DNA of 39,494 bases from an uncultured Acidobacteriota bacterium (GTDB taxonomy: Bacteria > Acidobacteriota > JAAYUB01), in assembly GCA_937925645.1 (NCBI GenBank), contig CALAMB010000012.1, positions 1-39,494 on the forward strand, in the 5' to 3' direction. A program made the translations under genes and the position numbers. The first letter of the stretch is position 1, and the number at the start of each line of letters is the position of its first letter. The notes beneath the pieces were generated by a model. It was not told the origin of the DNA and ran no database searches. It worked only from the letters and a program-made list of their open reading frames with translations. Shown one piece after another: positions 23,085 to 33,660 of the stretch.

Positions 23085-23126
23085 TGAACCCCGAACGCCG
23101 AACCCCGAACGCCGAACCCCGAACCC
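23085..23126 (+). repeat. Heptamer array (CGAACCC/CGAACGC), six units
   Basis: TGAACCC, CGAACGC, CGAACCC, CGAACGC, CGAACCC and CGAACCC stand in perfect tandem. It differs in unit and period from the octamer array 16 bases upstream. Confidence 0.88.
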
Positions 23127-23135
23127 GTTTTCGTC

Positions 23136-23603
23136 TCAGTGAAAATTCTTCAGCGCCACCCGCACCGCCCGCTTGTCGTGGGGCTTGAGCACCTCGCCCA
23201 CCGACAGCACCCAGGGCTGGTGTTTCTTGAGCGCGACGGTGTTCGTCCGAGTGTTCAGATCCAATTCGAAATCGGGCCGGTTATCGCCGTTCACATCGAT
23301 GGCGTCGGAGAGTCGCTCCGGCAGAGTCTGCCCCTCGGCGGGCACCCAGGTGACTTGGACGAATCCTTCGTCCTGCTCTCCGATCAGCGCGTCAAACACC
23401 GGTTGATGGATCTGGGTCTGGTAGCCGACGCGCAGGATCGTCTGCGTCACCTCGCCGCCGTCGTACCAGGGATTGATCTTCAGGCCGGTGGTGTCCACAA
23501 GCAGTTGCGCCCAATTGTTCATCCCAAAGAACGTGGCCAAAACGATGAAGAGAGCGGCGACGGCCCAGGTGTAGCCCAGGATGGCGCGAAAGCGTTTGTG
23601 CAT
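23136..23603 (-). CDS. One-TM membrane protein with Ca-loop motif, third gene of redox module
   Basis: The protein has 155 residues. ATG at 23603 has GGAGG 6 bases upstream and lies 19 bases after the polyferredoxin gene. One transmembrane helix (about 10-30) anchors a soluble domain that probably faces the periplasm. That domain contains INPWYDGGEV and the loop D103-V-N-G-D107-N-R-P-D111, similar to FG-GAP or EF-hand calcium loops. I do not recognise the family. Its form (small, one N-terminal helix, about 120 outer residues, beside a polyferredoxin) recalls FixH/CcoH of cytochrome oxidase assembly, but no FixH signature is clear. It is the last gene of the minus-strand module. Confidence 0.8.
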   Translation of the reverse strand: MHKRFRAILGYTWAVAALFIVLATFFGMNNWAQLLVDTTGLKINPWYDGGEVTQTILRVGYQTQIHQPVFDALIGEQDEGFVQVTWVPAEGQTLPERLSDAIDVNGDNRPDFELDLNTRTNTVALKKHQPWVLSVGEVLKPHDKRAVRVALKNFH

Positions 23604-23622
23604 CGTGATCCTCCTCTCGTTC

Positions 23623-24798
23623 TCACTGGATCATCCGGCCGGTGGTGACCAGCAGCAGGATCCGGTGGAGCCCGTCCACAATCATGCCGCCGCCGATAGT
23701 GGCCAGGAAAATGAACGCCGGGTAGAGAAACAGCAGCCGGGCCCGCTCGGGCGGGGACGCGGTTCCCTTGACATGGAAACCGATGGCGCCCTTGGCGCAG
23801 GCGTCGATGCATTTGCCGCATTTGCAGCAGGTGATCTTCGGGGCGCCCGCCGCGATTGACGCCTTGTCGAGCGAGAATGTCGGGCAGGCCTGGACGCAGC
23901 GCTGGCAATCGGTGCAGCGGGTTCGGTCGATGCGGATGGTGAACGGGTCGATCTTGTTCGTCACCGACTGAAAGGCGCCCATGGGGCAGAACAGCCCGCA
24001 TTGCGTGCGTTTTTTGGTCAGTGTGGGCAGCACGACCACCAGCCCGGCAAACAGCGAGATGAAAATCACCGCCTGGATCGCCGTGCGCGTAGACGTGACT
24101 TCGACGTACTCGGTCACCGTCTTGAACGGGCACAGCCATTCACAATACGTGGGCGACAAGGTGAGGGCGGAGAAGATCGCGACAACCGCCAGGACGGCAA
24201 ACGGCAGATACGACCAGTAGGGCGCGATCTTGCGGATTACCGGCCGTCGCAGAATCCGGGAGAAGCCGTCCTCCAGCCCGCCGAAAAAACAGCCCCAGCT
24301 GCAGAAGCCCCGGCCGAGGGCGAGGGACACACCGAGCCACAACACCAGCATCCCCGCCACCGGGGCGAAGCCGCCCAGCATGTGACCGGGAAAGATGATG
24401 GTTTTGGTGAGCGCCGCCGGGATGATGGTCATGGGGATCACCATGTGGCAGAACGGCGTCTCGCCCGCGGCCATGTCCGACGTGGACAGGGCCATGCTGC
24501 CGCGCACCTCGATGAGATTGGCGATGAAGCTGATGACGAACGTCACCGCCATGGTCACGAACAGCACGGCCCGGTAACGGTCGGTGCGGCCCGTCCGCAT
24601 CATCAGGTAGAAGAGGACGTTGATCAACACGTACGTCGCGAGCACGGCGGCCAACTTGATCGGTGAACGGGGCATGGTGGGGCCGCCCATGAGCAGCACG
24701 AAGGTGAGCAGCATCACCGGCAGGGTGAGCAGCAGCGCCTTGCCGCGGCTGCGGAATGGCACGGACCCCGGCGTTTTCTCCTCAGCAGTGGAAGTCAT
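23623..24798 (-). CDS. NapH/NosR-like membrane polyferredoxin (4Fe-4S protein)
   Basis: The protein has 391 residues from ATG at 24798 (GGGAGG upstream, long spacing; a TTG start at 24828 is possible). About six transmembrane helices carry three CxxxC pairs at membrane borders: C166/C170 (CSWGC), C219/C223 (CEWLC) and C267/C271 (CGLFC), the last two followed by P as in NapH, NosR and CcoG. A cytoplasmic ferredoxin domain follows with two [4Fe-4S] motifs, C295-C298-C301-C305 and C324-C327-C330-C334. A final helix pair closes the protein. Such proteins pass electrons between quinols or ferredoxin and periplasmic partners. The neighbours are a DsbD-like protein upstream and a one-TM protein downstream. 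Confidence 0.9.
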   Translation of the reverse strand: MTSTAEEKTPGSVPFRSRGKALLLTLPVMLLTFVLLMGGPTMPRSPIKLAAVLATYVLINVLFYLMMRTGRTDRYRAVLFVTMAVTFVISFIANLIEVRGSMALSTSDMAAGETPFCHMVIPMTIIPAALTKTIIFPGHMLGGFAPVAGMLVLWLGVSLALGRGFCSWGCFFGGLEDGFSRILRRPVIRKIAPYWSYLPFAVLAVVAIFSALTLSPTYCEWLCPFKTVTEYVEVTSTRTAIQAVIFISLFAGLVVVLPTLTKKRTQCGLFCPMGAFQSVTNKIDPFTIRIDRTRCTDCQRCVQACPTFSLDKASIAAGAPKITCCKCGKCIDACAKGAIGFHVKGTASPPERARLLFLYPAFIFLATIGGGMIVDGLHRILLLVTTGRMIQ

Positions 24799-24906
24799 GG
24801 CGATGTCAAACCTCCCGCATAACCGCAATGGATTTGTTTATCTAATTACGCCAAACCTTGACCGATTGTTCACCGCTGGCAACATGAAAGGATCTTGACC
24901 GGAACG

Positions 24907-25536
24907 TCACGAAATCATCGTCACGCCAAGATAGACATAGTAAACACCCACCACGCCGGCGGCCAGTCGGCCGACCGTGCGGATTGCGGGATGCCGGCCG
25001 AGCGTGCCGAGCAGCGGCAGCGGGATGAAGAACAGCGAAGTCGCGGCGAAAAAGGTGAGGAAGAACAGGAGACTCCCGGCCAGCGTGCCGGAGGCGGCCG
25101 CCTCGGTGAACGCCAGCAGGAACGGGGGACACAGGTTGAGCCCCGTCAGCAAACCCAGCAGCGGCGGGAGCAGGGCGGGCCGGCGCTCGGCCAGGCGACG
25201 GGCGGGACCGGCGGCGGTCGGCAACAGGCAGGGTTCGGTCCTGGGCGGCCGGAAGCCGTATGCCGCCAGGAGCAGGCCCAGCACAATGTAGACGGCGCCG
25301 GCCCAGCGGAGGCGTCCGGGCAGCGCCGCCGGCAGGGCCAGGCCGAAGATCCAGGCGAGCAGACCGAAGGCGAGATAGCCCAGCAGCCGGCCGCCCAGGA
25401 AGCTCAGCAGGATGATGGTGTTCTTTCTCAGCCGCTGCCCCTCGCCCACGAGATAGGGCAGCAGCACGGGCACGCAAGCGGTTAGGCAGAATGCGCCGCT
25501 GGCCAATCCCAGCAGTGCGCCGCGCCAGCTCTCCAT
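24907..25536 (-). CDS. DsbD/CcdA-like (SafE, COG2836-type) membrane protein
   Basis: The protein has 209 residues with about six transmembrane helices in two halves. GGAGG stands 4 bases before the ATG. Helix 1 carries C17-L-T-A-C21-V-P, and the fourth helix begins GLNLC136-PP. This cysteine-proline pairing is what CcdA and DsbD use to move reducing equivalents across the membrane. Automatic annotation often labels this family sulfite exporter TauE/SafE. C103 lies in the loop between halves. It probably starts a three-gene minus-strand unit, though 108 bases separate it from the polyferredoxin gene. No thioredoxin partner is adjacent, but trxB lies 9 kb away. Confidence 0.83.
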   Translation of the reverse strand: MESWRGALLGLASGAFCLTACVPVLLPYLVGEGQRLRKNTIILLSFLGGRLLGYLAFGLLAWIFGLALPAALPGRLRWAGAVYIVLGLLLAAYGFRPPRTEPCLLPTAAGPARRLAERRPALLPPLLGLLTGLNLCPPFLLAFTEAAASGTLAGSLLFFLTFFAATSLFFIPLPLLGTLGRHPAIRTVGRLAAGVVGVYYVYLGVTMIS

Positions 25537-25584
25537 GCGTCCTCCGACGGTGATTATCGAAAAACGTTTAACTCGGCTTGAGCG

Positions 25585-25612
25585 TTGAAGTGGGTGCCGA
25601 AACAGTTATAAT
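25585..25612 (+). promoter_or_regulatory. Promoter of the TGS GTPase gene
   Basis: TTGAAG (25585-25590), a 16-base spacer and a perfect TATAAT (25607-25612) lie 41 bases before the ATG at 25654. Confidence 0.72.
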
Positions 25613-25653
25613 ATCATCGATTCGCTGACACCACATGTGTTGGTATCCGTGAG

Positions 25654-26634
25654 ATGCCGGCCAACCTGACGCCCCAGTATCTGGACGCTGAGCAGCGCTA
25701 CAAGCAGGCGGCGACGCCCGCCGAGCGGCTCAGCGCGCTCGAGGACATGTGGGCCACGCTCCCCAAGCACAAGGGCACCGAGAAGCTTCAGGCGGAGATC
25801 AAGAAGAAGCTGTCACAGGCCCGCAAGGAGCAGCAGCCGAAGAAAGGGCCGAAGCGGCTGGACCCGGCCAACATCCCGCGCGAGGGCGCCGGCCGGGTGG
25901 TCCTGGCCGGCCCGCCCAACGCCGGCAAGTCCGCCCTGCTCAAGGCGCTCACCCGCGCGGAGCCGGAAGTGGCGCCCTACGCCTTCACCACCCGCGAGCC
26001 GCAACAGGGGATGATCGAGTGGCAGGACATCCAGTTCCAGCTCATCGACCTGCCCGCGCTGAGCCGACAGTACATGGAGCCGTGGGTGATGAGCGTGGTC
26101 CGCAGCGCCGACCTGCTGCTGGTGGTGGCGGATCAGGCCAGCCCCGGCGTGCTGGAGGAGATCGAGGACGCCGCCGCGCTCATGGCTGAACAAAAAGTGT
26201 TCCTCGCGACGCCCGTCGGCGAGCTGCCCCGCGGCGGGACGGTGGTGCTGTCGCTGCTGCTCCTGAACAAGATGGATCTGGCGGGCGCCGGGGATAACGC
26301 CGCGGTGGTCGAGGAGCTGTTTGGCGGCCGGTTCGCCGTGCGCCGGGTGTCGGCGGAGACGAGCGAGGGACTCGAAGCGCTCAGAGATGAGATCTTCGAA
26401 CTGTTGCGCATCATCCGCGTCTACACGAAGCAGCCCGGCAAGCCGCCGGATCAGGGGCGGCCCTATGTGCTGAAAATCGGCAGCACCGTCCTGGACCTCT
26501 GCCAGATGGTTCACCACGACTTTGTGGACCACCTGGCGTTTGCCAGGGTGTGGGGGAAGCACGCCTTCGACGGGCAACGGATCAACCGCGACCACGTCCT
26601 CGCGGACGGCGACGTCGTCGAGTTGCATCGCTGA
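25654..26634 (+). CDS. OBG/DRG-like GTPase with C-terminal TGS domain
   Basis: The protein has 326 residues. A helical, Lys-rich N-terminal segment (1-78) precedes the G domain. G1 is GPPNAGKS (86-93). The G2 region APYAFTTREPQQG matches the YPFTT..P..G pattern of OBG/DRG proteins. G3 is D132-L-P-A, G4 is N205-K-M-D208 and G5 is SAE (233-235). Residues about 262-325 form a TGS domain ending HVLADGDVVELHR, like DRG proteins. Known relatives bind ribosomes and act in translation control. The G1 to G3 spacing is normal, so GTP hydrolysis is plausible; G3 lacks the usual Gly. The binding site before the ATG (GTGAG) is weak. It is transcribed alone. Confidence 0.88.
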   Translation: MPANLTPQYLDAEQRYKQAATPAERLSALEDMWATLPKHKGTEKLQAEIKKKLSQARKEQQPKKGPKRLDPANIPREGAGRVVLAGPPNAGKSALLKALTRAEPEVAPYAFTTREPQQGMIEWQDIQFQLIDLPALSRQYMEPWVMSVVRSADLLLVVADQASPGVLEEIEDAAALMAEQKVFLATPVGELPRGGTVVLSLLLLNKMDLAGAGDNAAVVEELFGGRFAVRRVSAETSEGLEALRDEIFELLRIIRVYTKQPGKPPDQGRPYVLKIGSTVLDLCQMVHHDFVDHLAFARVWGKHAFDGQRINRDHVLADGDVVELHR

Positions 26635-26727
26635 AACGAACACCCCGACTGTTGCCGGCATCCCGATCAGAGTCGATCAGTAAACGGGTGAATCGGCAGG
26701 CGAGCCGTCACGCCGTCCGTGTCTCAC

Positions 26728-27897
26728 TCAATAGATCGCGTAGATGGTTTCCAGCAGGTCCGGGGGGATCTCGTTTTCGGTGATCAGGGAGGCGTCGTTC
26801 ATGGTGCCGATTTCAAGCGCCAGCACCGCCTTGCGGATGATGGTCTCGGTGGTGTCGTGCATCCGGCAGCAGGAGATGCCGCAGCGGACGGCCAGCTGGT
26901 GGGCGCCGCCCTGGGTGCGGAACTTGAGTTTTTGGACCGCGGCCAAGAGCTGTTCGCCGAACGTGCGGGCGTTGGCGATAGACATGTTCAGCAGCAGGAT
27001 GGCCAGCGTCTCGTGCTCCAGCCGGCTGATGAGGTCGTTGCGGTGGAGGTTCTGGCAACAGGTGGCCACGAGGTGCTTGAGCACCCGAAGCGACATCTCG
27101 CGGCCGATTTGATGTTCCAGGTCGGACAGGTTCTGCACCCGCAGGAGCACGAGCGTAACGTTGTCGCGCTGCAGCCGGGTGTTCTGGAGCACCATGCGGA
27201 ACTTGTCGCGGAAGGCCTGGCTGTCGAGCAACTGGCGGGGCTGCGCGGCGCCGTCCTTGACCCGGATCTTCTCCAGCTGCTGGCGGAGCCGCCCGATGCG
27301 GTGGTTGGTCTCCACGAGACTCCCGTACAGCTCGGCGCCCTGCCCCTTGATGTGTTCGGAGAGGGCCACCAGGTGCTCCTGGATGACCTCCATTTTCTGG
27401 GTGCTGTCCAATCCCTCCAGCTTGTTGCGGAATTCCTCCAGGATCTGGAGGAAACTCTTGCCCGTGTTGTGCAGGGTCAGAATCGAGGCGCTCAGATCCG
27501 TCAGGAACGCCTCGAGCTGGGTCCGGTCCTCCTCCAGTTCGGAAAGCGTCTTGCGGAAGAAATTCAGGAACAGGTTCAGGGAGATCTTGAATTCGTCGTA
27601 GTCGTCGACGGTGCGACACTGGAGCAGTTCGGCCATGATCTCGTTGAAGCGGGATTCCTGCTCGGCGTCCAGCGAGATCTCGACGAAGAAGCGCAAGAGC
27701 TGACGGGCGATCTCCTTGAGGCTCTGCTCCAGGGCGGCGTCGGCTGCCGGGACGACGTCAGTGGCGCCGGATCGGCGAAGCTGCTCCATGCACAAGTCGG
27801 CGAATTCCGATTCCGACGCGGTAAAATTTCCTTCGGACATGATCTTGGCGGCATTCAGCGCCGCTTTCCAGTACTGCAGCGACCCCCGGTCTTCCAT
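26728..27897 (-). CDS. Coiled-coil protein with degenerate GGDEF domain
   Basis: The protein has 389 residues from ATG at 27897, where AAGGA stands 6 bases upstream; longer in-frame starts overlap the promoter. Residues 1-215 are helical and Leu/Glu-rich with coiled-coil character (about 75-130 and 145-215). Residues about 220-380 match the fold order of a GGDEF domain: TLVLLRVQNLSDLEHQIGRE, a helix, RNDLISRLEHETLAILL, then VRCGISCC and a final helix. The signature loop GGDEF is replaced by EHETL (294-298) and the upstream metal-binding Asp pattern is lost. It therefore should not make c-di-GMP and may act as a sensor or scaffold. It is cytoplasmic. Confidence 0.8.
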   Translation of the reverse strand: MEDRGSLQYWKAALNAAKIMSEGNFTASESEFADLCMEQLRRSGATDVVPAADAALEQSLKEIARQLLRFFVEISLDAEQESRFNEIMAELLQCRTVDDYDEFKISLNLFLNFFRKTLSELEEDRTQLEAFLTDLSASILTLHNTGKSFLQILEEFRNKLEGLDSTQKMEVIQEHLVALSEHIKGQGAELYGSLVETNHRIGRLRQQLEKIRVKDGAAQPRQLLDSQAFRDKFRMVLQNTRLQRDNVTLVLLRVQNLSDLEHQIGREMSLRVLKHLVATCCQNLHRNDLISRLEHETLAILLLNMSIANARTFGEQLLAAVQKLKFRTQGGAHQLAVRCGISCCRMHDTTETIIRKAVLALEIGTMNDASLITENEIPPDLLETIYAIY

Positions 27898-27928
27898 GCC
27901 ATGTCCTTGCGGCCGATTGAGTGCTGCA

Positions 27929-27958
27929 ATCATATCAGGTTGTTCAGGGAAGGCGCAA
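27929..27958 (-). promoter_or_regulatory. Promoter of the degenerate-GGDEF gene
   Basis: On the minus strand, TTGCGC (27958-27953), an 18-base spacer and TATGAT (27934-27929) lie about 32 bases before the ATG at 27897. Confidence 0.6.
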
Positions 27959-28045
27959 CGGTAAATGAATCCGCGGTTGTTCGGGCCGCATCCGAGTCGC
28001 CGCGGCAAAACGGCGTGCCGCCGGCCGGATCGGCGAGGAATCGGC

Positions 28046-28074
28046 TTGACATTATTGCGGTTCGATGATATTCA
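28046..28074 (+). promoter_or_regulatory. Promoter of the ATP synthase operon
   Basis: TTGACA (28046-28051), a 17-base spacer and TATTCA (28069-28074) precede the first atp gene by about 60 bases. The -10 box is weak, the -35 is perfect. Confidence 0.55.
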
Positions 28075-28133
28075 AAAAGCTCTTTCGAGTCCGTGTGTTA
28101 GCTCCAATCTACGGGCGCCGGGGTTGATCGCGC

Positions 28134-28592
28134 ATGTATCTGCTCAGCAGTGCCACCGAGGCGTTGACTCTGAATCCTTCCGTCGCGCTGGTGGCGCTCG
28201 TATTCATTCTCTTTCATTTTGTCATGAGCCGGCTGTTGTATCGGCCGCTCATGGCCGTGCTGAAGGAGCGCGAGGCGCGCACCGATGGCAAGCGGGCCGC
28301 GGCGGCGAAATCGCTCGAGGAGTACGAGGCGCTGCTCCAGCGGTACGAGCAGGGGATCAAGGCCGCCCGGCAGGAGGGCTACGGCCAGATGGACGCCGTC
28401 CGGCGCGAGGCGCTGGAGCGCCAGGCGCAGCGGCTGGCCGCGGCCAACGCCGAGACGCGCGGCCGCGTGGAGGCGGCGACGGCCGAAATCGACGCCCAGC
28501 GGGCCGACCTGCGCCGTTCGCTCGCCGACGAGATCCAGGAATTCGCCCGGCTCATCTCCGCCCGGATCCTCGGCGGCGGGAGGCCGTCATGA
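28134..28592 (+). CDS. atpF: F-type ATP synthase subunit b (first of two, b'-like)
   Basis: The protein has 152 residues. One transmembrane helix (about 13-33) is followed by a long charged helix rich in Ala, Arg, Glu and Gln to the C-terminus, the form of the peripheral-stalk b subunit. RPLMAVLKEREART at 38-51 is the typical border sequence after the helix. As the first of two b-type genes it may be the b' partner of a heterodimeric stalk. The ribosome binding site is poor (only GGGG upstream of the ATG). It overlaps the next gene by 4 bases (ATGA). No subunit a or c gene precedes it, unlike the classic atpBEF order. Confidence 0.9.
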   Translation: MYLLSSATEALTLNPSVALVALVFILFHFVMSRLLYRPLMAVLKEREARTDGKRAAAAKSLEEYEALLQRYEQGIKAARQEGYGQMDAVRREALERQAQRLAAANAETRGRVEAATAEIDAQRADLRRSLADEIQEFARLISARILGGGRPS

Positions 28593-29170
28593 GCGCCCCC
28601 CGCCGGCTGATCCTGACGCTCACCTGGGTTCTCCTGGCTGTGGCCGGCCCGGGGAGTGCGGTCCGCGCGGCCGACTTTCCGAGTTCCTTCAGCCACGAGG
28701 TTCTCGAGGCGGGCAAGATCTTCAATTTTTTGGTAGTGGTCGGAGTGCTGGTCTACCTGCTGTGGGCGCCGCTGCGTAAATTCTTCCGCGGCCGCACCCA
28801 GGAGATCCAGCGACAGCTGGCCGATGCCGAGGCGGCGCGGATCGACGCTCTGCGGAAGCTCAACCTGATGGAGGAGCGGCTGCTGGCGCTGGACGATGAA
28901 ATCCGCGAAATCAAGGAGCAGGCGAAGGCGGACGCGGTGGCGGAGAGCGAGCGGATCCTCCAGCAGGCCGAGGTCGAGGCCGTCCGGATCCAGACGCGCG
29001 GCCAGACAGAAATCGAGACCATGAAGCAGCAGGCCATGAGCGAACTGCGCCGCTTCGTCGCCGAAGAGGCCGGCCGGACGGCCGAGGAGATCCTCCGGCG
29101 CGAGATGACGCCGGAAGCCGAGGAACGGTTAGTCGAGCGCTTCCTGACTCAAATGGGAGACAAACGGTGA
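28589..29170 (+). CDS. F-type ATP synthase subunit b (second of two)
   Basis: The protein has 193 residues. It starts with a signal-peptide-like stretch (1-28, ending AVRAADF), then a second hydrophobic helix (about 45-63, FNFLVVVGVLVYLLWAPL) and a long charged stalk helix to the C-terminus (DEIREIKEQAKADAVAESE and so on). The leading hydrophobic segment is longer than in E. coli b and matches b subunits of Acidobacteriota and deltaproteobacterial type, where it may be cleaved. With the previous gene it should form the peripheral stalk. The start overlaps the previous stop (ATGA), and the stop overlaps the delta start (GTGA), so translation is coupled. Confidence 0.9.
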   Translation: MSAPRRLILTLTWVLLAVAGPGSAVRAADFPSSFSHEVLEAGKIFNFLVVVGVLVYLLWAPLRKFFRGRTQEIQRQLADAEAARIDALRKLNLMEERLLALDDEIREIKEQAKADAVAESERILQQAEVEAVRIQTRGQTEIETMKQQAMSELRRFVAEEAGRTAEEILRREMTPEAEERLVERFLTQMGDKR

Positions 29171-29709
29171 TCCGGAAATCGATTATGAGACGATATGCCC
29201 GCTCCCTGGCGGAAGTGGCGCGCGAGAACGGCGTTACCGACGCCATCCGCCACGATTTTCGCGGACTGCTGGTTGTCAGCCGGAGCGTGCCGGAGTTCCT
29301 CGCGGCCATGCGCAATCCGGTGGTGCCCCAGGAAGCGAAGCAGGCGATCGTGGACGACCTGTCGCGCCGTTTCGGTTTTCAGGATTATTTCGCCCGGTTT
29401 CTGCGGGTGCTGGTGGAGCACCACCGCATCGTGCACGTCGACGCCATCGGTGAGATGTTCGACGAGGAGGCCGATGCCCTGAGCGGCGTGGTGCGGGCCC
29501 GCGTGGCCACCGCCCGGGCGCTGGAACCGGCGCGGCGCGACCGCCTGGCTGCGGACTTGCGCCGGATCCTCGACCGGAACGTGGCGGTGGAGGCGGCGGT
29601 GGACCCCGCGCTGATCGGCGGCCTGCGGGTCCAGGTGGGCGGCACCGTGTACGACGGCAGCGTCCGGAGCCAGCTTGACCGGCTCAAGCGCCGGCTGGCC
29701 GGGCCCTGA
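29167..29709 (+). CDS. atpH: F-type ATP synthase subunit delta
   Basis: The protein has 180 residues and uses a GTG start that overlaps the stop of b by 4 bases. The N-terminal helical domain ([15 protein letters not shown] at 8-22) and the C-terminal part with [32 protein letters not shown] are the OSCP/delta signatures. It caps the alpha3beta3 head and ties it to the b stalk. Length is normal for the family. It lies in the usual place before atpA. Confidence 0.93.
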   Translation: MIRKSIMRRYARSLAEVARENGVTDAIRHDFRGLLVVSRSVPEFLAAMRNPVVPQEAKQAIVDDLSRRFGFQDYFARFLRVLVEHHRIVHVDAIGEMFDEEADALSGVVRARVATARALEPARRDRLAADLRRILDRNVAVEAAVDPALIGGLRVQVGGTVYDGSVRSQLDRLKRRLAGP

Positions 29710-29746
29710 TCGTGGACGATCCAAACGCAACGGAGAACCGATAGCC

Positions 29747-31279
29747 ATGGAATTCAAAGCTGACGAAATCACCCGCTTCATCAAGGACGCCATCAAGGGC
29801 TTCGATACCGCGGTGGACGTGGCCGAGGTGGGCAGCGTGATCAGCGTGGGTGACGGCATCGCCCGCATCTACGGCCTCGACAAGGCCATGTACGGCGAGC
29901 TGCTGGAGTTTCCCCACGACGTGTTCGGCCTCGCCATGAACCTGGAGGAGGACAACGTCGGCGCGGTCTTGCTGGGCGAGGCCTTCGCGGTCAAGGAGGG
30001 GGATACCGTCAAGCGCACCGGGCGGATCATGTCCGTGCCGGTGGGCGAAGCCATGGTGGGCCGGGTGGTGGACGCGCTGGGGCGGCCCGTCGATGGCAAG
30101 GGCCCCATCGTCACCGACCTGTTCAATCCCGTCGAGCGCCTGGCGCCCGGGGTCGTGGACCGGCGGCCCGTCAAGGAGCCGCTCCAGACCGGCATCAAGG
30201 CCATCGACTCCATGATCCCCATCGGCCGCGGCCAGCGTGAGCTGATCATCGGCGACCGCCAGACCGGCAAGACGGCCATCGCCGTGGACGCCATCATCAA
30301 CCAGAAGGACACCGGAGTCATCTCGATCTACGTGGCCATCGGGCAGAAGCAGTCCACGGTGGCCCGGGTGGTGGACACCCTGCAAAAACACGGCGCACTC
30401 GAGCGGACCGTCATACTGGTGGCCGCCGCCAGCGACCCGGCGCCCATGCAGTACCTGGCGCCCTATTCCGGCTGCGCCATCGGCGAGTACTTCCGTGATC
30501 GGGGCCAGCATGCGCTGGTGATTTACGATGACTTGTCAAAGCACGCCGCCGCGTACCGGGAGATCTCGCTGCTGTTGCGGCGGCCGCCTGGGCGCGAGGC
30601 GTTTCCGGGCGACGTCTTCTACCTCCACTCCCGCCTGCTGGAGCGGGCGGCCAAGCTCAACGACGAGTTCGGCGGCGGCTCGCTCACCGCACTGCCCATC
30701 ATCGAGACTCAGGCCGGCGACATTTCGGCCTATATCCCGACCAACGTCATCTCCATCACCGACGGCCAGATCTACCTGGAGACGGACCTGTTCCACAGCG
30801 GCTTCCGACCGGCCATCAACGCGGGCAACTCCGTGTCCCGCGTCGGCGGCTCCGCCCAGATCAAGGCGATGAAGCAGGTTGCCGGTCGGCTCCGGCTGGA
30901 TCTGGCGCAGTATCGCGAGCTGCAGGCGTTTGCCCAGTTCGGCTCGGACCTGGACAAGGCCACGAAGGCCCAGCTCAATCGGGGGGCGCGGCTCATGGAA
31001 TTGCTCAAGCAGGGATTGTATCACCCGCTGTCGGTGGAACAACAGGTGGTCATCATCTATGCCGGCACCACGGGCCACCTGGACGACGTGCCGCTGGATC
31101 AGGTGAGCGTCTTTGAAGAGGCGCTCTATGAGCATCTGAATGCCCGCTGCGGCGGGCTGATGGCCAAAATCAGCCGGAAGAAGAGCCTGGACGCCGAGTT
31201 GATGGAAGAACTCAAAGAAGCGGTCACGGAGTTCAAAAAGCTGTTCATGGAACAGCGCGCCGCGGCCAGCCAATCCTGA
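29747..31279 (+). CDS. atpA: F-type ATP synthase subunit alpha
   Basis: The protein has 510 residues. The non-catalytic nucleotide site has the P-loop GDRQTGKT at 169-176. The segment [15 protein letters not shown] holds the arginine finger that reaches into the catalytic beta site. [24 protein letters not shown] at about 32-55 is split by short loops and is typical of the N-terminal beta barrel. GGAG-type binding sequence lies 11 bases before the ATG; an in-frame start further up would run into atpH. It is part of the F1 head in the cytoplasm. Confidence 0.97.
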   Translation: MEFKADEITRFIKDAIKGFDTAVDVAEVGSVISVGDGIARIYGLDKAMYGELLEFPHDVFGLAMNLEEDNVGAVLLGEAFAVKEGDTVKRTGRIMSVPVGEAMVGRVVDALGRPVDGKGPIVTDLFNPVERLAPGVVDRRPVKEPLQTGIKAIDSMIPIGRGQRELIIGDRQTGKTAIAVDAIINQKDTGVISIYVAIGQKQSTVARVVDTLQKHGALERTVILVAAASDPAPMQYLAPYSGCAIGEYFRDRGQHALVIYDDLSKHAAAYREISLLLRRPPGREAFPGDVFYLHSRLLERAAKLNDEFGGGSLTALPIIETQAGDISAYIPTNVISITDGQIYLETDLFHSGFRPAINAGNSVSRVGGSAQIKAMKQVAGRLRLDLAQYRELQAFAQFGSDLDKATKAQLNRGARLMELLKQGLYHPLSVEQQVVIIYAGTTGHLDDVPLDQVSVFEEALYEHLNARCGGLMAKISRKKSLDAELMEELKEAVTEFKKLFMEQRAAASQS

Positions 31280-31290
31280 GGTCGAGCCCG

Positions 31291-33634
<2,344 letters not shown>

Positions 33635-33660
33635 TTTCCGCAGGAGAACGGCAGCACGCC

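Noticed and set aside
23014..23126. Possible CRISPR array
   Set aside because: Units are 7-8 bases with no spacers, no cas genes are near, and the variants change from unit to unit.
25631..25640. CACATGTG in the leader of the TGS GTPase as a second copy of the 12183-12196 operator
   Set aside because: Only the 8-base core is shared; the flanks GGA/TCC are missing, so chance is likely.
29170..29746. Frameshift or extra gene before atpA
   Set aside because: The extended frame upstream of 29747 only overlaps the end of atpH; the family start is at 29747.
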